Shown: in pieces, positions 1-5,228 of the stretch | How positions within the stretch are numbered: position 1 is the first letter of the stretch | Layout of the letters: each line of letters opens with the position of its first letter | DNA from: Bacteroidota bacterium | GTDB taxonomy: Bacteria > Bacteroidota > Bacteroidia > Bacteroidales > UBA4417 | Assembly: GCA_020048595.1 (NCBI GenBank) | Contig: JAIFMH010000081.1 | Location: 1-5,228, forward strand | Direction: 5' to 3' | Length of the DNA: 5,228 bases | Notes under the pieces: generated by a model | What the model saw: the letters and a program-made list of their open reading frames with translations, nothing else | Told to the model about the DNA's origin: nothing | Databases searched by the model: none | Position numbers and translations under genes: made by a program

Positions 1-156
1 AATTACATAATCTGAATTTTCAGCCGCAACCTTTACAAGTGACAGGTGACCCTTGTGAAGAGCGCCCATTGTTGGTACAAAACCAATTATTTTTCCATCT
101 GATGCCGGGCTTTTTCGGAGATTATTCAGATCAGCCTTTACAGTAATTATTTCCAT
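1..156 (-). CDS. panC: Pantothenate synthetase (pantoate--beta-alanine ligase), N-terminal part
   Basis: PanC condenses pantoate with beta-alanine, using ATP through a pantoyl-adenylate, to make pantothenate for coenzyme A; it acts in the cytoplasm. Reading the minus strand from the ATG at 156-154 gives 52 open codons up to the window edge, starting MEIITVKADL. Residues 28-41 read PTMGALHKGHLSLV, the hallmark of the family. H34 and H37 form the HxGH (HIGH-like) nucleotide-binding motif, and the preceding IIGFV is the first Rossmann strand. The family is about 280 residues long, so roughly four fifths lies outside the window. This ATG is the natural start because the motif sits at the usual distance from the N-terminus. 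The gene is divergent from the glycogen-synthase-like operon and shares a 160-base intergenic region with it. Identification is firm from the motif; whether the rest is intact cannot be seen. Confidence 0.95.
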   Translation of the reverse strand, partial: MEIITVKADLNNLRKSPASDGKIIGFVPTMGALHKGHLSLVKVAAENSDYVI

Positions 157-173
157 AGCGAATAAAATATCGG

Positions 174-181
174 CAAAAATA
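174..181 (-). promoter_or_regulatory. Candidate -7 box for panC
   Basis: On the minus strand these bases read TATTTTTG, matching the Bacteroidota primary sigma -7 consensus TAnnTTTG. The start codon lies 17 bases downstream, which would give a leader of only about ten bases. I see no convincing TTG -33 element at 19-21 bases upstream. The flanks are so AT-rich that a chance match is quite possible. Confidence 0.35.
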
Positions 182-251
182 GATATTTATAAAATGTAAA
201 ATGAAAAAACAGGTGTACAATTACTTAGCAGAGGTTAAAAGCCTTGAAAAT

Positions 252-287
252 TTGCATTATATCGTCTTAATTATTTTCGTATCTTTG
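252..287 (+). promoter_or_regulatory. Probable promoter of the glycogen-synthase-like / DUF4270 / glmS operon
   Basis: Positions 280-287 read TATCTTTG, a full match to the Bacteroidota -7 consensus TAnnTTTG. The box ends 29 bases before the start codon, so transcription would begin near 293-296 with a leader of just over 20 bases. The nearest upstream TTG is at 252-254, 25 bases before the box. That is longer than the usual 19-21, so the -33 element is weak or degenerate. The three genes downstream have no room for internal promoters in their junctions, so this is the likely main promoter for all of them. The -7 box is seen directly; its activity is inferred. Confidence 0.6.
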
Positions 288-307
288 TACGTTTTTAAAA
301 ACCAATC

Positions 308-311
308 AGGG
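308..311 (+). promoter_or_regulatory. Weak Shine-Dalgarno-like AGGG before the glycogen-synthase-like gene
   Basis: AGGG lies 5 bases before the ATG at 317 and supports that start. Bacteroidota often start translation without a strong Shine-Dalgarno sequence, and the two downstream genes of this operon show none, so this short match is only mild evidence. Confidence 0.4.
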
Positions 312-316
312 TTATA

Positions 317-1135
317 ATGGAAAACGTTAAAGTTTTATTCATCTCTCAGGAAATTACGCCCTACTTGCCTGAATCAGAAATGTCGCTTATTGGCAGATAC
401 CTTCCACAGGGGATTCAGGAGAAAGGCAGAGAAATCAGAACTTTTATGCCTCGGTTTGGTAACATCAATGAACGCAGGAACCAGCTTCACGAAGTCATTC
501 GTCTTTCAGGTATGAACCTTATCATTGACGACACCGATCATCCTCTCATCATCAAGGTTGCTTCTATTCAGTCGGCCCGAATGCAGGTTTACTTTATTGA
601 CAATGACGATTATTTCAACCGGAAGTTTGTACTTAAAGATGCCAAGAACAGGTTTTATAAGGACAATGATGAGCGCATGATATTTTTTGCGCGCGGAGTC
701 ATTGAAACTGTTAAGAAACTCAGGTGGTCACCTGATATAATTCATTGTCATGGCTGGTTCACGAGTCTGGTTCCGCTTTACATTAAAAAATCATATAATG
801 AAGATCCTTTGTTCATGAACTCTAAAGTTATTTTTTCAGCTTACAATGATGGGTTTAATGAAACACTGGATGATCACTTTATAAGACGGGTAAAATACGA
901 AGGGGTTGACAATAAAGTTGTTGAACATCTGAAAAACCCGACTTTTGAAAATCTGGCGAGGACTGCCTTTAAATATTCCGATGGAATTATTATGGGAAGC
1001 CCTAAACTTATGCCTGAAATAGAAGGTGTTATAAAAGAATTTAAAACTCCGGTACTTAATTTTCAATCTCCGGAAGACTATATTGACGCCTATTCCGTTT
1101 TTTACGATACAATATTAACTGATTCGAAGCAATGA
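317..1135 (+). CDS. Glycogen/starch-synthase-like protein, N-terminal GT5 domain only
   Basis: The 272-residue product resembles the N-terminal Rossmann half of GT5 glycogen/starch synthases. Residues 4-12 (VKVLFISQE) form the first beta strand. Residues 139-152, PDIIHCHGWFTSLV, match the PDVVHxHDWxTxLVP motif of GlgA. Residues 221-235 (SDGIIMGSPKLMPEI) correspond to the GlgA segment SDxVxTVSPxYAxEI, where the first domain ends. A working GlgA has about 470-500 residues; the C-terminal GT-B half with the catalytic Arg/Lys/Glu is missing. The KTGGL loop that binds ADP-glucose is replaced by residues around 18-28 (PESEMSLIGRY). The frame is clean and well conserved in character, so this is not an obvious pseudogene. 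Annotation pipelines usually call such Bacteroidota proteins glycogen/starch synthase, but glycogen synthesis is doubtful. It is the first gene of the operon and its stop overlaps the next start by 4 bases (ATGA). Family membership is sure; function is unknown. Confidence 0.9.
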   Translation: MENVKVLFISQEITPYLPESEMSLIGRYLPQGIQEKGREIRTFMPRFGNINERRNQLHEVIRLSGMNLIIDDTDHPLIIKVASIQSARMQVYFIDNDDYFNRKFVLKDAKNRFYKDNDERMIFFARGVIETVKKLRWSPDIIHCHGWFTSLVPLYIKKSYNEDPLFMNSKVIFSAYNDGFNETLDDHFIRRVKYEGVDNKVVEHLKNPTFENLARTAFKYSDGIIMGSPKLMPEIEGVIKEFKTPVLNFQSPEDYIDAYSVFYDTILTDSKQ

Positions 1136-2448
1136 GTATTTTTGGAACCGAGTTTACCGGATGGAATAAAATCATAAAACGATACATATATATTTCCGGA
1201 ATTAGTGTTTTTTTGATAATTGCAATTTTTGCGTGTAAAGAGGATGCGGATTATTTAGGAAGAGATTTGCTTCCTTCAACTGACAGCATTTTGGTAAATG
1301 TTGATTTTTCCACAAAAATAAGCTCGTTTTCGGCCACAGGTAAAAGACTTAATACTTCTGCGAATACATATTATGTCCTGGGTAACCATAAAGACAGCAT
1401 TTTTGGATTTGGATCGGCATCAGTATTAACCCAGCTCAGCCCAAGTCAGCTGAGCACTCCGGGAGCCGGTTTTTTTCTCGATTCACTAGTCCTTTCTCTT
1501 ACCTCAGCAGGTTTTTACGGGGATTCATTAAGTCAGCAGGAATTGAGAGTTTTTGAACTGGAGCAACCACTGGATAATGATACATCCTATTCAGACTTAA
1601 ATCCTTACGAGTACGGTAGTTTCTCATCTGAGCTGGCATCTGTTACCTATAATGTCGGTGACACATTAATAAGGGTAAAAATTACTAATCCCGGGTTTTT
1701 AAACAAGTTTCGGACTGTGCCTGACAGTGTATTTCAGGATGTCGCTGATTTCATTAATACTTTTGACGGCTTGTTTTTACGGGTTGATCCTGTGATTGAA
1801 AAGGGAGGCTTTGTTTATCTGGATATGCAAGATTTATCTACCAAACTGGATTTATACTATAATGGAGATACTGCAAGTAAGGTCTATTCAATGAACCTGT
1901 CGTATTATTCTTCAAAGGCAAACGTGTTTTCCCATGATTACTCCGGGTTTCCCATAGCAGATAAGCTCAATGCCCCAGCCGGCACAGACAGTCTTATTTA
2001 CATTGAAGGATTGGCAGGAGCTTCCGGTCGGATAAGCTTCCCTGAGCTTTCAGACTGGAAAGACAAAGGTGGGTTGATTTCCATTAATAAAGCTGAGTTG
2101 ATACTACCAGTTGACACGATTTATTATCCTTCCCTTGCAAAAGAAAATTTTCCTTCGAGTCTGTTTCTTTATGAGCTTACTAATGATGGCGAATACAAGT
2201 CATTGTACGACTACAAGGTAGATCAGGCAGGCACTTATTTTGGAGGTAGTTATGATAATATCAAAAAAGCCTATGTTTTTAACATAGGGCTTCATCTTCA
2301 GTCCTATATCAGCGGGAAAGTTGACAGTCCTGATTTGGAAATTATTTCCAGACAAAGTAACAGCTCAGCCAATCGGGTTATTTTAAAAGGGGCGTCTTCA
2401 TTGAATTCCCCCGTTAAATTAAAAGTAATTTATACTAAACTTTTTTAA
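1132..2448 (+). CDS. DUF4270 family lipoprotein, probably surface-exposed
   Basis: This 438-residue protein has a lipoprotein signal: basic residues K13, K16 and R17, a hydrophobic stretch at about 19-34, and a lipobox IFAC with the lipidated cysteine at C35. The cysteine is followed by KEDAD, an acidic run like the Bacteroidota lipoprotein export signal, which suggests transfer to the outer surface of the outer membrane. The rest fits DUF4270: ADYLGRDLLPSTD (39-51), LGNHKDSIFGFGSASVLTQL (83-102), ELRVFELEQPLD (137-148), IYIEGLAG (289-296) and INKAELILPVD (318-328). The body is rich in Ser, Tyr and beta-type sequence. I recognise no catalytic motif, and the family's function is not established. 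The start at 1132 overlaps the upstream stop and gives a complete signal peptide, which supports it. The stop is 2 bases before glmS. The family call rests on remembered motifs, not on a search. Confidence 0.85.
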   Translation: MSIFGTEFTGWNKIIKRYIYISGISVFLIIAIFACKEDADYLGRDLLPSTDSILVNVDFSTKISSFSATGKRLNTSANTYYVLGNHKDSIFGFGSASVLTQLSPSQLSTPGAGFFLDSLVLSLTSAGFYGDSLSQQELRVFELEQPLDNDTSYSDLNPYEYGSFSSELASVTYNVGDTLIRVKITNPGFLNKFRTVPDSVFQDVADFINTFDGLFLRVDPVIEKGGFVYLDMQDLSTKLDLYYNGDTASKVYSMNLSYYSSKANVFSHDYSGFPIADKLNAPAGTDSLIYIEGLAGASGRISFPELSDWKDKGGLISINKAELILPVDTIYYPSLAKENFPSSLFLYELTNDGEYKSLYDYKVDQAGTYFGGSYDNIKKAYVFNIGLHLQSYISGKVDSPDLEIISRQSNSSANRVILKGASSLNSPVKLKVIYTKLF

Positions 2449-2450
2449 AT

Positions 2451-4286
2451 ATGTGTGGGATAGTTGGTTATATCGGCTATAAAAATGCATATCCGATACT
2501 TATAAATGGATTAAAAAGACTTGAGTACCGTGGGTATGATTCGGCAGGTATTTCGCTGATGAGTGACAAGATTCACGTTTATAAGCGGAAGGGAAAAGTT
2601 TCTGATCTGGAAAAGTTTGTTGAATCAAAGGATATTTCAGGGACTCTCGGAATGGGTCATACCCGTTGGGCAACCCATGGTGAGCCGAATGATGTCAATG
2701 CACACCCGCATGTATCGATGAATGGTATTTTTACAATCATTCACAACGGAATTATTGAGAATTACAGCACTTTAAAATCAAAGCTTGTTGATCGGGGATA
2801 TACTTTTAAAAGTGAAACAGACACTGAAGTTCTCGCCAATCTTATTGAATATATTTATATAAAGGGGAAGGTTGATGCTGAACTGGCTGTAAGACTGGCG
2901 CTTACTAAAGTCGTAGGAGCTTACGGACTTGTTGTAATGTGCAGCAAAGAGCCGGATAAGCTTATAGCCGCCCGAAAAAGTAGTCCTTTGGTACTTGGAA
3001 TCGGAGACGGAGAATATTTTATTGCATCTGATGCTACTCCGATTGTTGAGTACACCGATCGCGTAATTTACCTTAATAATGAAGATGTTGCGATTATCAG
3101 TCGTAATGAACTGGTATTAAAAACCATCCGAAACGATAAGCTTACTCCCAATATTCAAAAAATTGATTTGGGAATCAGTGAGATCGAAAAGAATGGTTAC
3201 GACCATTTTATGTTGAAGGAAATATATGAGCAACCCCGTTCCATCCTTGACACTTTCAGGGGAAGGGTTTCTCAGGATAAGAAATCAATCCATCTTGGCG
3301 GTTTGTTTAATGTTGAGGATAAACTGGTTAATGCAAAAAGGATAGTTATCATTGGTTGCGGAACTTCCTGGCATGCAGGAATGGTAGGGGAATACTTATT
3401 TGAGGATATCGCCCGGGTTTCCGTTGAGGTTGAGTACGCTTCAGAATTCAGGTACCGTAATCCGCTTATTGAAAAAGATGATATTGTAATTGCCATAAGT
3501 CAGAGCGGTGAAACAGCCGATACACTGGCCGCTATTCAACTGGCAAAAGACCGGGGGGCTACGGTTCTTGGAATTTGTAACGTGGTGGGCTCAAGTATTT
3601 CGAGGGAGACTCACGCCGGAGTTTACATGCATGCCGGTCCGGAGATCGGGGTTGCATCTACCAAAGCCTTTACCGCCCAGGTAACTGTGCTTGCCATGAT
3701 GGCTGCCATGATCGGCTTCAAAAAAGGTATTCTTGGCGCAACACGCTATCATGCCCTTATTCATGAGTTATCCGAAATACCTGATAAAATTGAAAGGGTT
3801 CTCCAACACGACAGTGAGTTTAAAGCAATTGCCGAGCAATATCAGAATGCTACGAATTTTCTTTATCTGGGAAGAGGATATTCATTTCCTGTTGCCCTGG
3901 AAGGAGCACTCAAACTGAAGGAAATATCTTATATCCATGCTGAAGGATATCCTGCAGCTGAGATGAAACACGGCCCCATTGCCCTGATTGACAGAAATAT
4001 GCCGGTTGTTGTTATTGCTACGAACGACAAGTCGTATGAAAAGATTGTCAGCAATATTCAGGAAGTAAAAGCACGCAATGGTATTGTAATTGCTATTGTT
4101 TCCGAAGGGGATACAACAATTAAAAGCATGGCGGACCATGTTCTTGAGATTCCGGAAGCAATGGAAGAGCTGACTTCGCTTCTTTCGGTAATTCCTTTGC
4201 AACTAATTGCATACCATATTGCTGTTCTCAGGGGATGTAATGTGGATCAGCCCAGGAATCTGGCGAAATCGGTGACGGTTGAATAG
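2451..4286 (+). CDS. glmS: Glutamine--fructose-6-phosphate aminotransferase (isomerizing)
   Basis: GlmS makes glucosamine-6-phosphate from fructose-6-phosphate and glutamine, the first committed step towards UDP-GlcNAc for peptidoglycan and lipopolysaccharide, in the cytoplasm. The 611 residues are full length for the family. The N-terminal glutaminase domain (about 1-225) begins MCGIVGYIG, with C2 as the nucleophile after Met removal. It also shows RGYDSAG (27-33), HTRWATHG (70-77) and HNG (98-100, oxyanion hole). Two SIS sugar-isomerase domains follow: CGTSWHAG (303-310) and SQSGETADT (350-358) in the first, and GRGYSFPVALEGALKLKEIS (474-493) in the second. Isomerase residues E491, H507 (in KHGPI) and K606 in the terminal PRNLAKSVTVE correspond to E. 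coli E488, H504 and K603. It is the last gene of the operon, 2 bases after the lipoprotein stop, with no Shine-Dalgarno sequence. Its last 40 bases overlap the convergent oxidoreductase gene. Confidence 0.98.
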   Translation: MCGIVGYIGYKNAYPILINGLKRLEYRGYDSAGISLMSDKIHVYKRKGKVSDLEKFVESKDISGTLGMGHTRWATHGEPNDVNAHPHVSMNGIFTIIHNGIIENYSTLKSKLVDRGYTFKSETDTEVLANLIEYIYIKGKVDAELAVRLALTKVVGAYGLVVMCSKEPDKLIAARKSSPLVLGIGDGEYFIASDATPIVEYTDRVIYLNNEDVAIISRNELVLKTIRNDKLTPNIQKIDLGISEIEKNGYDHFMLKEIYEQPRSILDTFRGRVSQDKKSIHLGGLFNVEDKLVNAKRIVIIGCGTSWHAGMVGEYLFEDIARVSVEVEYASEFRYRNPLIEKDDIVIAISQSGETADTLAAIQLAKDRGATVLGICNVVGSSISRETHAGVYMHAGPEIGVASTKAFTAQVTVLAMMAAMIGFKKGILGATRYHALIHELSEIPDKIERVLQHDSEFKAIAEQYQNATNFLYLGRGYSFPVALEGALKLKEISYIHAEGYPAAEMKHGPIALIDRNMPVVVIATNDKSYEKIVSNIQEVKARNGIVIAIVSEGDTTIKSMADHVLEIPEAMEELTSLLSVIPLQLIAYHIAVLRGCNVDQPRNLAKSVTVE

Positions 4287-5228
4287 GCAGGATACGAGGC
4301 ATGATTAGTTCGGGCAGCGCTATACATAGTACTGACGCATAGGTTTTTGCCCTGCAAAGAGCCTGTTACCTGCTCAACTAAATTATAGGAGATATTTTGG
4401 GGATTCTGAAATTCAAATGAACTAAGTTTTCCGCTCTTTAGCAGTATAATCGGTTTATTATCAAAAAAGGATAATATAATTTTACCATCTGTGCCGGTAA
4501 TTTCAATCACATCTTCTTCGGTCGATTTGTCCACTACAAAGCACCAACTTCCGACTCCTATTATTCCGGTTTCAAAACAAAAAACTGCCGAAACAGTATC
4601 CTCTGCTTCGTAATAGCCTGCAAGGTTGCGTGCTTCACCCTTTACATTTGTAACGGGTCCGAATAGAAAATCGAGATAGTCAAACTGATGCGAAGCAAGG
4701 TCGTAAAAATGTCCGGCTCCTGCAATTTTGGGATCTACATGCCAACTTTGTTTTTCGGGAAAACGGTCAAGCTCTCCGAAAGCTTTATGCAGTCGAATAT
4801 TTACAGTAAGCACTTTGCCAATCATTCGATCCTTCAGCATTTCTATTACTTTCAAAAATGCGGGTAAAGTACGACGATAGTAAGCCACAAATAAAGCTTG
4901 TCCTGTTTCCTCCGACACCCGAATCATCTCCTCACACTCGGCATAATTACGTGCCATAGGCTTTTCCACATAGACTGGCTTTCCGGCTTTCATTGCCTGA
5001 ATTGCATAAAGCGCATGCGTATCCGGGGGAGTGGCAACATAAACGGCATTCACTTCAGGGTCGTTAATCAGCTCCGCAGCATCGCTATACCAGCGAACTA
5101 CACCATGCCGCTGCGCATAATCCCTGGCCAACTCTGCATTGCGACGCATCACTGCCACAAGCTTTGAGTCTGGCACTTTCTGAAAAGCGGGTCCGCTCTT
5201 CAGCTCCGTTACATTGCCACAACCAATA
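4247..5228 (-). CDS. Gfo/Idh/MocA family NAD(P)-dependent oxidoreductase, 5' end outside window
   Basis: The reading frame is open to the right edge, giving 326 residues in view. The GTG at 5176-5174 is internal, not the start: upstream codons encode IGCGNVTELKSGPAFQ, the GxGxxx Rossmann loop that binds NAD(P). Only a few N-terminal residues should be missing. Numbered from the first complete codon (5227-5225), AVYVATPPDTH (61-71) is a conserved loop before EKP at 88-90, where the lysine is the usual catalytic or cofactor-contacting residue. GAGHFYDLASHQFDYL (170-185) carries the conserved Asp (176) and His (180) of the active site. LCVSTMYSAARTN (296-308) is the family's C-terminal motif. 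The substrate is probably a sugar or cyclitol but cannot be named. After ARTN the sequence departs from the usual VMDxIL ending; the last 12 residues lie in bases antisense to the end of glmS. The true 3' end may therefore be altered or frameshifted. Confidence 0.93.
   Translation of the reverse strand, partial: IGCGNVTELKSGPAFQKVPDSKLVAVMRRNAELARDYAQRHGVVRWYSDAAELINDPEVNAVYVATPPDTHALYAIQAMKAGKPVYVEKPMARNYAECEEMIRVSEETGQALFVAYYRRTLPAFLKVIEMLKDRMIGKVLTVNIRLHKAFGELDRFPEKQSWHVDPKIAGAGHFYDLASHQFDYLDFLFGPVTNVKGEARNLAGYYEAEDTVSAVFCFETGIIGVGSWCFVVDKSTEEDVIEITGTDGKIILSFFDNKPIILLKSGKLSSFEFQNPQNISYNLVEQVTGSLQGKNLCVSTMYSAARTNHASYPAYSTVTDFARFLG

Noticed and set aside
836..1066. 76-codon open frame on the minus strand
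   Set aside because: It lies wholly antisense to the well-supported glycogen-synthase-like gene, has no recognisable motif and is rich in Phe, Asn and Ile as expected for an antisense reading.
2440..2455. A glmS riboswitch/ribozyme upstream of glmS
   Set aside because: Only 2 bases separate glmS from the upstream coding sequence, and the glmS ribozyme is known from Firmicutes and relatives, so there is no room or sign of one here.
3272..3496. 74-codon open frame antisense to glmS
   Set aside because: It is opposite the conserved first SIS domain of GlmS, with no motif or promoter of its own.
3733..3918. 61-codon open frame in another plus frame inside glmS
   Set aside because: It is nested in the GlmS coding sequence, which matches the family throughout, so this is a shadow frame.
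3882..4202. 106-codon open frame antisense to the end of glmS
   Set aside because: Although long, it is exactly opposite the conserved second SIS domain and shows no family motif; Cys- and Asn-rich composition fits an antisense artefact.
4287..4345. Rho-independent terminator after glmS
   Set aside because: No stable GC-rich stem followed by a T run is seen, and these bases code for the end of the oxidoreductase on the other strand.
4898..5167. 89-codon plus-strand frame opposite the oxidoreductase
   Set aside because: It is antisense to the Rossmann and EKP region of a clear Gfo/Idh/MocA protein and has no recognisable domain.
5174..5176. GTG as the start of the oxidoreductase
   Set aside because: The same frame stays open upstream to the window edge and encodes the NAD(P)-binding GxG loop, so the true start lies outside the window.

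Overview
This window looks like a piece of a Bacteroidota chromosome, probably Bacteroidales or a close relative. It is AT-rich. It has a promoter box of the phylum-specific TAnnTTTG type, a lipoprotein of the Bacteroidota family DUF4270, and a short glycogen-synthase-like protein placed between panC and a DUF4270 gene. As I recall, that arrangement recurs in this phylum. No mobile element, CRISPR array, RNA gene or phage feature was seen.

Layout. Positions 1-156 (minus) hold the first 52 codons of panC (pantothenate synthetase), running off the left edge. Positions 157-316 are a divergent intergenic region with a good -7 box for the rightward operon and a weaker candidate for panC. Positions 317-4286 (plus) form a compact three-gene operon: a 272-aa protein with only the N-terminal half of a GT5 glycogen/starch synthase, a 438-aa DUF4270 lipoprotein, and complete glmS (611 aa). 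The first two genes overlap by 4 bases (ATGA) and the second and third are 2 bases apart. Positions 4247-5228 (minus) hold a Gfo/Idh/MocA-family NAD(P)-dependent oxidoreductase. Its start lies beyond the right edge, and its 3' end overlaps the 3' end of glmS by 40 bases, tail to tail.

How the genes may work together. GlmS makes glucosamine-6-phosphate, the entry point to UDP-GlcNAc, peptidoglycan and lipopolysaccharide. The lipoprotein has an acidic stretch after its lipidated cysteine, as expected for export to the outer surface. The glycogen-synthase-like protein lacks the usual KTGGL nucleotide-sugar loop and the whole C-terminal catalytic half, so it is probably not a working glycogen synthase. 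The tight packing suggests co-expression of sugar or envelope functions, but the sequence does not show what the first two proteins do.

Most of the window is ordinary core genome. The points most worth a second look are the half-length synthase relative, its close coupling to a surface lipoprotein and glmS, and the unusual C-terminus of the oxidoreductase, whose last 12 residues are encoded antisense to the conserved GlmS tail.
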